The notes: generated from the sequence alone by a model not told the origin. A DNA stretch of 64,000 bases from JAMBLL01 sp964460075 (GCA_964460075.1 CAYWPC010000008.1:22865-86864), one strand, 5' to 3'; numbered from the stretch's first letter, positions 43,797-52,707 are shown. Numbers and translations: made by a program.

Positions 43797-43870
43797 AGGC
43801 AGGTAGTAGAGCAGGTTCGCGATCCCAATCAAACGCCGTCGGCGAAAACCGCAGGTATCTCCGTCCGGCC

Positions 43871-43919
43871 GAAACACTACTGAAACCGGATCGTTGCGAA
43901 TCTGTAACCGGTGAGTAAC
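43871..43919 (+). promoter_or_regulatory. GlnR-like operator array upstream of amt
   Basis: Five five-base units spaced exactly 11 bp apart: GAAAC at 43871 and 43882, GTTGC at 43893, GTAAC at 43904 and 43915. This reproduces the a-site/b-site pattern with six-base gaps of actinobacterial GlnR boxes, which control amt, glnA and nir genes under nitrogen limitation. It ends 59 bases before the amt ATG. Confidence 0.65.
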
Positions 43920-43977
43920 AACGGTGCAATACGGCGTGCGTACCTTCGAGCTGACACTGCCAACCCAAGAGGTACAC

Positions 43978-45345
43978 ATGAAACAGCGCATCGTGGTGAT
44001 GGTGGGCGCGGTAACGCTCCTCGTCACGGGACCCTTGGCGACCAGTGCCCTTGCACAAGGCACCCCATCAGTCGTGGAAGTGAGCTCGTCGCTCGATGCA
44101 GTCTGGCTCTTCATTGCCGCGACCCTTGTCATGTTCATGCAGGCAGGTTTTGCATTCGTTGAGGCAGGGTTCACCGAGGCAAAGAATGCGGGCAACATCA
44201 TCATGAAGAACCTCATGGACTTCTCGGTTGGTGGGCTGGTGTATTGGGCGTTCGGATTCGCCTTCGCGTACGGTGGATCATCCGTAGGTGGGTTCATCGG
44301 ATACGGAGACGTCTGGTTCTTCAATGATCCGTCAAGGGCAGGCGAATGGTTCTTTCAGGTCGTGTTCGCCGCAGTCGCAGCGACGATCGTTTCTGGAGCG
44401 GTCGCAGGCAGAGTGAGGTTCTCGGCGTACCTCGTGTACACGACGCTCTTCACAGGGCTCGTGTATCCGATCGCCTCGCACTGGGCTTGGGGTGGCGGCT
44501 GGCTGTCCACGATCGGGTTCTTCGACTTCGCCGGCTCAGGCGTGGTCCACATGCTCGGTGGTGTCGCAGCACTAGCCGGAGCGATCGTCGTCGGCCCTCG
44601 GATCGGTAAGTACACCTCAGATGGCAAGCCGAAACTCATCCAAGGGCACTCAGTCACTCACGGCGCCCTCGGCGTGTTCATCTTGTGGTTTGGGTGGTAC
44701 GGATTCAACGCGGGATCCACGTTCGCGGCGGTTGGCCAGGACATTGCAACACCTGCGGTCACAACGACGCTCGCAGCATCTGCCGGAGCAGTGGCGGCGA
44801 TGATCACTGCTTGGATGCTGAGGGGAAGGCCCGATGTGGGTTTCTCGCTCAACGGAGTGCTCGCCGGGTTGGTCGGCGTGACCGCTGGTGCCGCGAGCCT
44901 CTCGTTCGGGGCCGCGGTCGTGACCGGCCTCGTCGCAGGAGTGATCATGGTGTTCTCCACGATCTTTATCGAACGAATCGGCATCGACGACCCTGTCGGT
45001 GCGATCTCGGTGCACGGCGCCGCTGGCCTGTGGGGACTGATCGCGGTTGGGCTGTTCACTGGCGATGCGGCTATCGGGACACAGCTCGTCGGGGCGTTTG
45101 CGATAATCGGTTGGGCGTTCGGGGCCTCGTATGGCGTGTTCAGAGCTATCGATCTCACGATCGGTGTACGTGTCTCACCGGAGGAGGAGAGGATGGGTCT
45201 CGACAATTCGGAGCATGGGGGATCGGCGTATCCGGAGTTCGTCTTTCGGGATCAGACAACAGATTTGCCTGACACCGTCGAGTCCTCCGATGTCGGCTCC
45301 CCGAGTGATCTGTTTAGTCGAGGTAGAGGCTCGGCCTCTCCCTGA
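43978..45345 (+). CDS. amt: Ammonium transporter
   Basis: 455 residues from the ATG at 43978 behind AGAGGT; an in-frame GTG at 43924 is less likely. Signal peptide 1-28 (ending TSALAQG), then eleven helices. WLFIAATLVMFMQAGFAFVE and FTEAKNAGNIIMKNLMDF are family-defining, and the two pore histidines sit in FAGSGVVHMLGGVAALAGAI and ISVHGAAGLWGLIAVGLF. It conducts NH3/NH4+ into the cell. No GlnK gene follows directly. The last 31 bases overlap the convergent exonuclease gene. Confidence 0.96.
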   Translation: MKQRIVVMVGAVTLLVTGPLATSALAQGTPSVVEVSSSLDAVWLFIAATLVMFMQAGFAFVEAGFTEAKNAGNIIMKNLMDFSVGGLVYWAFGFAFAYGGSSVGGFIGYGDVWFFNDPSRAGEWFFQVVFAAVAATIVSGAVAGRVRFSAYLVYTTLFTGLVYPIASHWAWGGGWLSTIGFFDFAGSGVVHMLGGVAALAGAIVVGPRIGKYTSDGKPKLIQGHSVTHGALGVFILWFGWYGFNAGSTFAAVGQDIATPAVTTTLAASAGAVAAMITAWMLRGRPDVGFSLNGVLAGLVGVTAGAASLSFGAAVVTGLVAGVIMVFSTIFIERIGIDDPVGAISVHGAAGLWGLIAVGLFTGDAAIGTQLVGAFAIIGWAFGASYGVFRAIDLTIGVRVSPEEERMGLDNSEHGGSAYPEFVFRDQTTDLPDTVESSDVGSPSDLFSRGRGSASP

Positions 45346-46186
45346 TCCCCCCAAAGGCGAGTTCGTCGCAGAGTGCATCGAACAACCCGCGACGGACGCC
45401 TCTCCACATCAGATCTTCGAGTGTCTCTGGAATGTCGGCATCGGTGCGCAGCGTTGCGAGATCCCGGTACAGCAGGGCTGCCTCCATGTTGTGCCGCAGC
45501 GTCTGAGCCAGCGTGCTAGCTGATCGCACCTTCACATCCCAATCCTCTTCGTTCGCAGGGATTCGATCGAGGTGCCCGTACCGAGCGAGCATCGTCCCCG
45601 TCGACTTGGCACCCCAGCCGGACAAACCAGGAATGCCGTCCGCCGTGTCACCAACCAGCGCGAGATAGTCAGGGATCGACGCTGGCGAGACTCCGAACTT
45701 CTCCCTCACGTCATCCGCATTGATAAACGCACCCCTCCTGCGATCAAATCCAACGATCTTCGGGTTTCCGTACAGCTGCGCCATGTCCTTGTCGGGACTC
45801 ATGACCACGACACGATCTGCCACAGGAGCAAACTTCATCGCTGCCGCGGCAAGCCCGTCGTCTGCCTCCTGTTCGATCATCGACCACACGACGACACCGA
45901 GCGCTTCCATGGCGCGCTCTGCAACGGGGAACTGCGCATGAAGCTCTGGAGGTGTGCCCTCACCGGTCTTGTACCCGTCGAACATGTCGTTGCGGAACGA
46001 CTCGATAACCGAGTCGAACGCAATACCGACGTGTGTAACGCCGTCTTCGGCAAGCAGCGAGAGCATGGACGCCACCAGCCCATGTACGGCACCGATCTCC
46101 CATCCTTCTGCCGTCTGGCGTGGCGGGGCGCCGAAGTGTGCCCTGAAAAGCTCGTAGGTCCCATCGACGAGATGCACAGTGGTCAT
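45314..46186 (-). CDS. 5'-3' exonuclease (PolA N-terminal domain-like, stand-alone)
   Basis: 290 residues. The FEN-like nuclease has VDGTYELFRAHF at the N terminus, then VGIAFDSVIESFRND, MIEQEADDGLAAAA, VMSPDKDMAQLYG and ALVGDTADGIPGLSGWGAKS, giving the acidic metal-binding residues and the helix-hairpin-helix. This is the 5' nuclease domain of DNA polymerase I without polymerase, as found in many actinobacteria next to full-length polA elsewhere. TAGTGT six bases upstream of the ATG suggests a leaderless mRNA. Its start is 33 bp from that of the divergent rhodanese gene. Confidence 0.92.
   Translation of the reverse strand: MTTVHLVDGTYELFRAHFGAPPRQTAEGWEIGAVHGLVASMLSLLAEDGVTHVGIAFDSVIESFRNDMFDGYKTGEGTPPELHAQFPVAERAMEALGVVVWSMIEQEADDGLAAAAMKFAPVADRVVVMSPDKDMAQLYGNPKIVGFDRRRGAFINADDVREKFGVSPASIPDYLALVGDTADGIPGLSGWGAKSTGTMLARYGHLDRIPANEEDWDVKVRSASTLAQTLRHNMEAALLYRDLATLRTDADIPETLEDLMWRGVRRGLFDALCDELAFGGIRERPSLYLD
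46093..46098 (-). other. Checked position inside the exonuclease gene; no element assigned
   Basis: No promoter is seen here; the -10 candidate for this gene is at 46193-46198. Confidence 0.02.
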
Positions 46187-46192
46187 CCGTCC

Positions 46193-46198
46193 ACACTA
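46193..46198 (-). promoter_or_regulatory. Putative -10 box (TAGTGT), leaderless, exonuclease gene
   Basis: Six bases before the ATG at 46186, within a 33-bp gap that also holds the opposing promoter. Confidence 0.5.
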
Positions 46199-46207
46199 CC
46201 GATCGGG

Positions 46208-46213
46208 TAGGTT
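46208..46213 (+). promoter_or_regulatory. Putative -10 box (TAGGTT), leaderless, rhodanese gene
   Basis: Six bases before the ATG at 46220; with the opposing box at 46193-46198 it leaves only nine bases between the two -10 elements. Confidence 0.5.
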
Positions 46214-46219
46214 GCGCAC

Positions 46220-47053
46220 ATGGCAAGCACACTCATGTCACCCCACGACCTCCTCCGCCGAATCGATGATCCAGATACTGTGGTGGTGGACTGTCGGTGG
46301 TATCTCGACGACCCAGGCGGTGGCCGAAGGATGTACGAGGAAGATCACATACAGGGAGCCTCGTACGTATCTCTCGACGATCACCTGTCAGGACATCACG
46401 GGGCGGGGCGCCATCCTCTGCCCTCCCCAGAGGCGTTCGCAGCAACATGCGTGGCACTTGGCATCAGTGACTCAACAGCGGTCGTCGCCTACGACGATAA
46501 GGGAGGGGCAATTGCGGCGCGCCTGTGGTGGATGTTGATGAACCAGGGACACCGACATGCATACGTTCTGGACGGTGGGCTCCAAGCATGGGTGAGGGCA
46601 GGCGGCCCGATCAACAAATCCGATCCTCCCCAGCGCATGGGTGCGTTCATCGCAAGGGAGTGGTCTGGCACCGTCGAAAGAGGCACGGTCGCGAGCCTGT
46701 CGCGTTCGCACCTGGTGATCGATGCGCGGAGCCACATGCGCTATGTGGGATCGGAGGAACCTGTCGACCCGGTGGCGGGACACATACCCGGTGCTGTGTC
46801 AGTGCCGCTAACCGGTAACCTCAACGATGATCTCACCTTCCTCTCTGCGGACTTGCTCAGGCACCGCTTCGAGACCGTGGGGATCGCAGACGCCAAACAC
46901 GTGATCTCCCAATGCGGAAGCGGCGTCACGGCCTGCCACAACATCCTTGCAATGGTTGCGGCAGGAATGGGAACCGCGCAACTGTACGTTGGCTCCTGGA
47001 GCGACTGGTCGTCTTCAGGCCTCCCGGTAGCAACGGGTGCCGCACCAGGCTGA
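46220..47053 (+). CDS. Thiosulfate/3-mercaptopyruvate sulfurtransferase (tandem rhodanese)
   Basis: 277 residues with two rhodanese domains. The first (1-135) is inactive and contains VVVDCRWYLDDPGGGRRMYE and IQGASYVSLDDHLS. The second (150-275) has LVIDARSHMRYVGSEEPVDP, GHIPGAVSVPLTGNL and QCGSGVTACHN, with catalytic Cys232. The loop CGSGVTA is nearer to mercaptopyruvate-type sulfurtransferases than to thiosulfate-type (CRKGVTA). It moves sulfane sulfur to cyanide or other acceptors. Confidence 0.92.
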   Translation: MASTLMSPHDLLRRIDDPDTVVVDCRWYLDDPGGGRRMYEEDHIQGASYVSLDDHLSGHHGAGRHPLPSPEAFAATCVALGISDSTAVVAYDDKGGAIAARLWWMLMNQGHRHAYVLDGGLQAWVRAGGPINKSDPPQRMGAFIAREWSGTVERGTVASLSRSHLVIDARSHMRYVGSEEPVDPVAGHIPGAVSVPLTGNLNDDLTFLSADLLRHRFETVGIADAKHVISQCGSGVTACHNILAMVAAGMGTAQLYVGSWSDWSSSGLPVATGAAPG

Positions 47054-47101
47054 GACCGTTCTCTGCCTGCCGGCTTGAGGACCCGACACAACGAAGGTTC
47101 G

Positions 47102-48376
47102 ATGTTCACAGACACAGACGACGCCCAGGAGGCCAAGATCGGTCGCATCGAGTTCATAGCGATGATCTCGATGACGATGGCACTCGCTGCTCTCGCCGTA
47201 GATATCACGCTGCCGGCATTCGGGGACATCCGCAGCCAGTTCGGGTTAGCTCCTGACTCGAATGCCGTGGCACCCGTCATCACATTCTCCTTTGTGGGCC
47301 TCGCGATCGGACAACTGTGGTGGGGCCCACTCTCGGATGCACTCGGCAGGAAAGTGATCCTGTACATCGGGATCAGTGTGTACATGTTCGGTGCGATCGG
47401 TGCAGCGATCTCGCCTACTCTCTCGTTTCTCTATGTGAGCAGCTTCGTCATCGGTGTCGGCGCGTCCAGCGCGAGGGTCGTTGCACTTTCCGTGGTGAGG
47501 GACATCTTTTCTGGGCATTCAATGGCGAAGACGATGTCGCTGATCTTGGCAATCTTCCTCCTCGTGCCCCTACTGGCCCCAAGCATCGGGGCTGCGGTGC
47601 GTGCCGTATCGAGTTGGCGATTCGTCTATGCGTTCGTCGGCTTGGCTGGGGGAAGCGTGCTCCTGTGGTCGATACGTCTTCCTGAAACATTGCCGACCCA
47701 TCGGCGAATCCCTCTCGATCTCCGAGACCTTCGTGCGGCTGCAGCGACGGTCCTCAGAAACCGATTGACGATGGGGTACACGATTGCACAGGGCCTCGTG
47801 TTCGGGTTCTTCGCCTCGTATCTTGCATCCTCGGAGCTAATCATCCGTGATGTTTTCGGTCTCGCGGACTGGTTTCCCTTGATCTTCTCCGGTTTCGCTG
47901 CGTTCCTTGGCGCAGCGATACTGCTCAACAATCGTCTGCTGAACAGCTTCGATCTGCGCACGATGCTGCGCATTGCCTTTGGCCTCTTCCTCGTAGGCGG
48001 CGTCGTGTTCGCCCTGACGTCGTTTGCGACCAACGGCTCGCCACCGTTTGCCTTGTTCGTGATCACCCTTGCGCCACTTCTCGGTGTGTACGCCTTGCTG
48101 CTGCCGAACCTCAACTCGGCCGCACTCATCCCCATGGGGTCCATCGCCGGGACTGCCTCGGCGATCATCGGCATGATCTCGATCCTTGGAGGCTCGATCA
48201 TCGGGTCGTTCATCGATCGTGCCTTCGACGGGACGATCACTCCATTCGCGACCTCAGCTGCAATCACAGGAATCGTGGCGTTCGGTTTCTTCTCATGGGC
48301 AGATCGAGCTTGGGATGCCGAAGCCATCGAGACGCAGCGGATCCCGGATGCGGACGGGCCCACCTACGCACTGTGA
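47102..48376 (+). CDS. MFS transporter, Bcr/CflA-like
   Basis: 424 residues from the ATG at 47102 behind GAAGG. Twelve helices. ALAVDITLPAFGDIRSQFGL in helix 1 is typical of Bcr/CflA drug exporters, as is QLWWGPLSDALGRKVILYIG (motif A). The family exports bicyclomycin, chloramphenicol or sulfathiazole in characterised cases. The gene follows the rhodanese gene by 48 bp on the same strand. The substrate here is unknown. Confidence 0.87.
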   Translation: MFTDTDDAQEAKIGRIEFIAMISMTMALAALAVDITLPAFGDIRSQFGLAPDSNAVAPVITFSFVGLAIGQLWWGPLSDALGRKVILYIGISVYMFGAIGAAISPTLSFLYVSSFVIGVGASSARVVALSVVRDIFSGHSMAKTMSLILAIFLLVPLLAPSIGAAVRAVSSWRFVYAFVGLAGGSVLLWSIRLPETLPTHRRIPLDLRDLRAAAATVLRNRLTMGYTIAQGLVFGFFASYLASSELIIRDVFGLADWFPLIFSGFAAFLGAAILLNNRLLNSFDLRTMLRIAFGLFLVGGVVFALTSFATNGSPPFALFVITLAPLLGVYALLLPNLNSAALIPMGSIAGTASAIIGMISILGGSIIGSFIDRAFDGTITPFATSAAITGIVAFGFFSWADRAWDAEAIETQRIPDADGPTYAL

Positions 48377-48461
48377 TCGCATCCCTGGGATGCTCATCTC
48401 AGGTCCTCAGTAGCCACAGCCGGGTCGTACCGTTACTTCAGGCGGCTACGGAAGCGAGACA

Positions 48462-49151
48462 ATGAAGACGATCGGTCTGCTCGGCGGCATGAGTTGGGAA
48501 TCATCGATCGAGTATGAACGGCTGATCAACACCGGTGTACGGGAGCGTCTCGGCGGAACGGCGTCCGCAGACCTCATCATCCGCTCGTACAACTTTGCTG
48601 AGATCGAGGCGCTCCAGGAAGCGGGCCAATGGGATGAGGCAGGCCAGCTGTTGGCAACCGACGCGGCCCACCTCGAACGTGCCGGCGCCGACGCGATCGT
48701 GCTGTGCACGAACACGATGCACAACGTTGCTGACATGATCTCCCAGATGATCACCATTCCACTGCTCCACATTGCAGACGCGACCGCGCTGGCCGTAGCT
48801 GGCATCGGCGTCACATCGGTCGCCGTCCTCGGCACTCGCTACACGATGGAGCAGGAGTTCTACGTCGGTCGTCTCGCAGATCACGGACTCGACGTTGCGA
48901 TCCCGGACGAACCTGATCGCACCATGATCCACGACGTTATTTTCGAGGAGCTGGTCAGAGGCGTACTCAGCGAGACCTCGAGGCAATCGTATCTGGAAGC
49001 AGTTGAGCGGCTCATCGAGCAAGGAGCGCAGGGCATCATTGCTGGATGCACCGAGATCGAGCTCCTCATTCACCCGAGCGACATCGCCGTGCCGTTCTTC
49101 CCTACGACCTCAATTCATGCCACAGCAGCGGTCGATTTCGCTCTCAGTTAG
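48462..49151 (+). CDS. Aspartate/glutamate racemase family protein
   Basis: 229 residues, the standard length. TIGLLGGMSWESSIEYERLI opens the protein, IVLCTNTMHNVADMIS holds the first catalytic cysteine and GIIAGCTEIELLIHPSDIAV the second. This is the RacD/YgeA group, which interconverts L- and D-amino acids without PLP. It is only distantly related to the MurI half of the fusion gene in the same window. Its physiological amino acid is not evident. Confidence 0.92.
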   Translation: MKTIGLLGGMSWESSIEYERLINTGVRERLGGTASADLIIRSYNFAEIEALQEAGQWDEAGQLLATDAAHLERAGADAIVLCTNTMHNVADMISQMITIPLLHIADATALAVAGIGVTSVAVLGTRYTMEQEFYVGRLADHGLDVAIPDEPDRTMIHDVIFEELVRGVLSETSRQSYLEAVERLIEQGAQGIIAGCTEIELLIHPSDIAVPFFPTTSIHATAAVDFALS

Positions 49152-49248
49152 CCACGACCAGTCCAAATCCCTCACGCCGGTTCCCACGGCTCCACGGACA
49201 CAACAGTTATTCCTTAGCATTGAACTATGCATTTATGCCCAGGGGTCG

Positions 49249-49254
49249 TACAAT
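49249..49254 (+). promoter_or_regulatory. Candidate -10 box (TACAAT) for the Rex-box membrane protein gene
   Basis: Located 20 bases upstream of the Rex-like operator and 62 bases before the ATG, so the bound regulator would sit just downstream of the transcription start. Confidence 0.35.
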
Positions 49255-49274
49255 GGAAGTGCCAGGAAGCCAGT

Positions 49275-49292
49275 TTGTGAATCTTTTCACAA
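49275..49292. promoter_or_regulatory. Rex-like operator TTGTGAATCTTTTCACAA
   Basis: Perfect 7-4-7 inverted repeat, extended to 9-4-9 with the flanking GT/AC (49273-49294). It fits the Rex redox-sensor consensus TTGTGAA-N4-TTCACAA. It ends 24 bases before the ATG of the downstream gene and has no T-tract, so it is unlikely to be a terminator. Confidence 0.7.
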
Positions 49293-49316
49293 ACCATCAC
49301 AGAAAGCGAGAAGGTA

Positions 49317-50024
49317 ATGGCAGACCGACTGAGAAAGCTCGGTATTGTTCTGGCGGTTGTCGGCCTGATCTTCGTGTTCGCGGGAGTCTACGCGTTCACC
49401 CAAGTTCAGAACGGCTATCGCTCGCTTCAGGCATTCAGTGAGGCACAGAACGTCACACTGAGCTACAACGACGACGGCCAATTGGTTGACAGAGGCCGCA
49501 CCGAAGGCGCAGATGCGATCATGTCGCTGCTCGTCGACGACTGGGGCTACAACGTGGTCGAGTCGGATCTTGACCCGAACGACCCGCTTGTCAACACAGC
49601 CACCGAGTACATGTTCCAGATGGCAACCATCGGCTACCACGTGCTCGACGGCACCCAGACCGTGGTGCTCACCGATGACGTGGAGTACAACGGCGAGGTG
49701 TTCGCTGCAGGTACCTACGAATTCGACGTTGATGGCCGCTACTGGACCGGATTCGACCGTAAGCACCCGATCGAAGGCCCAGCTCGGGCGCAGGCGTGGA
49801 CAGGAACGGTTCAGGCCCTCTTCGGTGAGCTCGGCGTTGGCGCGATCACCGCATCAACCCTTCAACTCGCCCTTGGAGTTTCAGCGCTCATCGCAGGGAT
49901 CGGCTTGACCGTCATGCTCGCAGGAGCTGGCTTGTTCTGGGCAGCGAAAGGCAAACTTGAGGACGCCGTCTCCGTGACGGTTCCAGAAAACTGGAGCCCG
50001 AAACCGGAACCATCCAACATCTAG
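49317..50024 (+). CDS. Membrane protein of unknown function behind a Rex-like operator
   Basis: 235 residues, ATG behind GAGAAGG. One N-terminal helix (LGIVLAVVGLIFVFAGVYAF), an extracytoplasmic domain of about 145 residues (30-175) with many Asp/Tyr/Thr, and a C-terminal helix (about 178-215, ALGVSALIAGIGLTVMLAGA) followed by a short cytoplasmic tail. I recognise no family. Two helices with a large loop between resemble a sensor or a cytochrome-associated subunit. The Rex-like box would link it to NADH/NAD+ status. A strong terminator follows. Confidence 0.8.
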   Translation: MADRLRKLGIVLAVVGLIFVFAGVYAFTQVQNGYRSLQAFSEAQNVTLSYNDDGQLVDRGRTEGADAIMSLLVDDWGYNVVESDLDPNDPLVNTATEYMFQMATIGYHVLDGTQTVVLTDDVEYNGEVFAAGTYEFDVDGRYWTGFDRKHPIEGPARAQAWTGTVQALFGELGVGAITASTLQLALGVSALIAGIGLTVMLAGAGLFWAAKGKLEDAVSVTVPENWSPKPEPSNI

Positions 50025-50040
50025 CGGAGCGCAGCTCGCC

Positions 50041-50073
50041 AGAAGGCCCCCCGATCCTGCAGGGGGGCCTTCT
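50041..50073 (+). terminator. Rho-independent-type terminator
   Basis: AGAAGGCCCCCC pairs perfectly with GGGGGGCCTTCT across a nine-base loop, 17 bases after the stop of the Rex-box gene. Confidence 0.85.
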
Positions 50074-50261
50074 GCGCACACACCACTCGGCACAGCCTTT
50101 CGAAACTTCCCGGGTTCGGATGTGACCAGCCCCCAAGGAAGTCGCCATTCGCATCGGTACAGCGCGGACCCGTGAACACATCGCCATCGCTCCGCATATG
50201 ATCGCCGACCTGCAGGTACGATCACTCTCAGTAGGGCAGCCGTTAAAACTGAGGACCTCCG

Positions 50262-51623
50262 ATGATCTCGATCAACCCCACCACCGGTGAGACAATCGCT
50301 GAGTACGCCGAGATGCCACCAAAGCTGGTGGCGAGCCACATCGCCAAAGCTCACGAACGTCAACAACAATGGGCGCAGCAGAGACTAAGTGACCGGTCGA
50401 CACGAATGTTCGCGCTCGCCGACGTTCTCGAGAGGCGCAGGCACGACCTTGCGGCGCTCATGGCAGTGGAAATGGGAAAACCGGTCACCCAAGGCCGTGC
50501 CGAAGTAGACAAATGCGCGTGGGTGTGTCGGTATTACGCCACGGAGGCGGAACTGATCCTGGCGGATATCACCATCGAAGCGGATCGCACGGCCAGCTAC
50601 GTCACCCACAAACCTCTAGGTGTGATCCTCGCTGTGATGCCGTGGAACTTCCCTTTGTGGCAGGTCTTCCGCTTCCTTGCCCCGGCACTCATGGCGGGAA
50701 ACGCAGGTCTTCTCAAGCATGCTTCGAATGTCACAGGGTGCGCGATCGCCATCGATCAGATGGTCGTCGAGGCCGGCTTCCCAGACGGACTATTCAGAAC
50801 GCTGATACTGCCGTCGAGTCGTGTCGAGGAAGTCCTTGAGGATTCCCACATCGTCGCCGCGACGCTGACGGGCTCAGACACCGCAGGAAGGGCTGTCGCA
50901 TCCAAGGCAGGGGCCTTGTTGAAGAAAACCGTACTCGAACTCGGGGGTTCTGATCCCTATGTGATCCTCGAAGACGCCGACCTGGATGTCACCGTCGCTG
51001 CATGTGTCACAGGCAGGCTTCTCAACGGCGGTCAATCGTGCATTGCGGCGAAGCGGTTCATCGTGCACCGCGCTGTCGTCGATGAATTCACAGCGAGACT
51101 CATCGACGCGATGTCTGCATACGACTACGGCGATCCGCTCGATGACGAGACGATGATGGGTCCAATGGCTCGGGCCGATCTACGTGACGAGCTGCACAAC
51201 CAGGTTACGCGGTCCATCGAACAGGGTGCCCGTCTCGTCCTAGGAGGCTCCATCCCTGAGGGTCCTGGCGCGTTCTACCCACCGACGATCCTCGCGGATG
51301 TGACATCGGGAATGCCTGTGCACCGTGAAGAGACGTTCGGGCCGGTTGCGACGATCATCACAGCTGAAGACGAAGTGGATGCTATCAGGATCGCCAACGA
51401 CTCAGAGTTCGGCCTCGGAGCAGCAGTCTTCACGACGAATACCGAACGCGGTGAACGCATCGCCCGCGACGACCTCGAGGCTGGTGCATGTTTTGTCAAC
51501 GCCTTCGTCGCCTCCGATCCTCGCCTCCCCTTCGGCGGCATCAAGGCCTCCGGATACGGACGCGAGCTCTCCCACATCGGAATGCAGGAGTTCCTCAACA
51601 TCAAGACTGTCGTCGTGGCCTGA
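50262..51623 (+). CDS. NAD(P)-dependent succinate-semialdehyde dehydrogenase-like aldehyde dehydrogenase
   Basis: 453 residues. It starts SINPTTGETIAEYAEM, as do short-form succinate-semialdehyde dehydrogenases. Marks: VMPWNFPLWQVFRFLAPALM, TLTGSDTAGRAVASKAGALL, LELGGSDP with Glu226 as base, NGGQSCIAAKR with Cys260 as nucleophile, REETFGPVATI and FGGIKASGYGREL. The usual reaction is oxidation of succinate semialdehyde to succinate in the GABA shunt. GAGGACC lies just upstream. No GABA transaminase gene is in the window. Confidence 0.93.
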   Translation: MISINPTTGETIAEYAEMPPKLVASHIAKAHERQQQWAQQRLSDRSTRMFALADVLERRRHDLAALMAVEMGKPVTQGRAEVDKCAWVCRYYATEAELILADITIEADRTASYVTHKPLGVILAVMPWNFPLWQVFRFLAPALMAGNAGLLKHASNVTGCAIAIDQMVVEAGFPDGLFRTLILPSSRVEEVLEDSHIVAATLTGSDTAGRAVASKAGALLKKTVLELGGSDPYVILEDADLDVTVAACVTGRLLNGGQSCIAAKRFIVHRAVVDEFTARLIDAMSAYDYGDPLDDETMMGPMARADLRDELHNQVTRSIEQGARLVLGGSIPEGPGAFYPPTILADVTSGMPVHREETFGPVATIITAEDEVDAIRIANDSEFGLGAAVFTTNTERGERIARDDLEAGACFVNAFVASDPRLPFGGIKASGYGRELSHIGMQEFLNIKTVVVA

Positions 51624-51648
51624 CGATCATCACGCATCTCCCTGGTTG

Positions 51649-52521
51649 CTAACGACCCGCTGCATCCTTCAGATTGGCTGAGAGGAACTCGACGATGTCC
51701 AACACAAACGGCTCGAAGGTTGCCAGGTCGCTGTGACCGCCACCTGGCACCACGAGGACCTCTGCGTTGCCGTGCGCCTCAGCGATCTCGTACATGGCTG
51801 CAATGGGAACGACCTCATCATCTGTGCCATGTACGAGCAGCAGCGGACTCTGCACCATCTCGACCCGAGCCCTCGGCGCCAGATCGTCGAAGCGGTATCC
51901 AATGGTTCGCTGCACAGCCTCGAGCACAAGGGCTGCGGCAGGCCTCGGAAGCGTCATCTGCTCGCGCATCATCTCGCCAGGATGAGCGAACGACGACACA
52001 GAGACGACGGCGTCGACCGGAGCCCCGTGTGATGCACTAAAAATGGCGGCTCCCGCCCCAACAGAGTGCCCGAGTACGCCGATCGACGTGACGTCATCTG
52101 CCAGGCGCGCCCACGCGACAGCGACGTCGAGATCCTCTGCGAACCGGGGCATCGAGGAGAACGTATCGTGCCCCGAAAGGCCGTGGTTTCGAGCATCGAG
52201 GAACAACGCATGGAAACCACCATCATGGATGTACTTGGCGAGCGGCAACATGAGCGACGCGTTTCCACCCCAACCGTGAAGGACGATGACTGCGGGTGCT
52301 ACGCCACCGACCGGTATCCACCACGCGTGAAGCCAGGTGTCGTTAGCGCTCTTCAACCACACTGTCTCGCTCGTCAAGCCAAGGTCGGATGGGGTCGTCT
52401 CGACGGGTGGCAGTGGCGGGGTGAAGGCGCGTCTGAGCATCCTGGGGGTCAGAGCAGCAACACTTGCGACGAGCATTGTCGCGAGCCACAGGGCGTGGCT
52501 CGGCCGGAGGCGTACAACCAC
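51649..52521 (-). CDS. Membrane-anchored alpha/beta hydrolase
   Basis: 290 residues from a GTG at 52521 behind AGAAGGG; the frame continues upstream without a better start. An N-terminal helix (HALWLATMLVASVAALTP) probably anchors it. Then VIVLHGWGGNASLMLPLAKY, ALFLDARNHGLSGHD, the elbow GVLGHSVGAGAAIFSASHGA (GHSVGA), LLLVHGTDDEVVPIAAMYEI and VVPGGGHSDL carry the fold and triad. It resembles the dienelactone hydrolase/FrsA-like esterases. Convergent with the aldehyde dehydrogenase gene. Substrate unknown. Confidence 0.85.
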   Translation of the reverse strand: MVVRLRPSHALWLATMLVASVAALTPRMLRRAFTPPLPPVETTPSDLGLTSETVWLKSANDTWLHAWWIPVGGVAPAVIVLHGWGGNASLMLPLAKYIHDGGFHALFLDARNHGLSGHDTFSSMPRFAEDLDVAVAWARLADDVTSIGVLGHSVGAGAAIFSASHGAPVDAVVSVSSFAHPGEMMREQMTLPRPAAALVLEAVQRTIGYRFDDLAPRARVEMVQSPLLLVHGTDDEVVPIAAMYEIAEAHGNAEVLVVPGGGHSDLATFEPFVLDIVEFLSANLKDAAGR

Positions 52522-52633
52522 TATCAGCCCTTCTGTCAGTGCACCTGGCGACACTTCACAAAGCCAAAGATTACCCGGTGCAGTGCCTGGCACGGGCGAA
52601 GATCACATCGCAGCCCTCTACACTTCGCTCGCC

Positions 52634-52707
52634 GGGCCTGTAGCTCCAATTGGTAGAGCAGCGGACTTTTAATCCGAAGCGTGTGGGTTCGAGTCCCACC
52701 GGGCCCA
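52634..52707 (+). tRNA. tRNA-Lys (anticodon TTT)
   Basis: Full cloverleaf: acceptor GGGCCTG with CGGGCCC (one G-T pair), D arm GCTC/GAGC, anticodon loop CTTTTAA, T arm GTGGG-TTCGAGT-CCCAC, discriminator A. CCA is not fully encoded. Confidence 0.95.
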
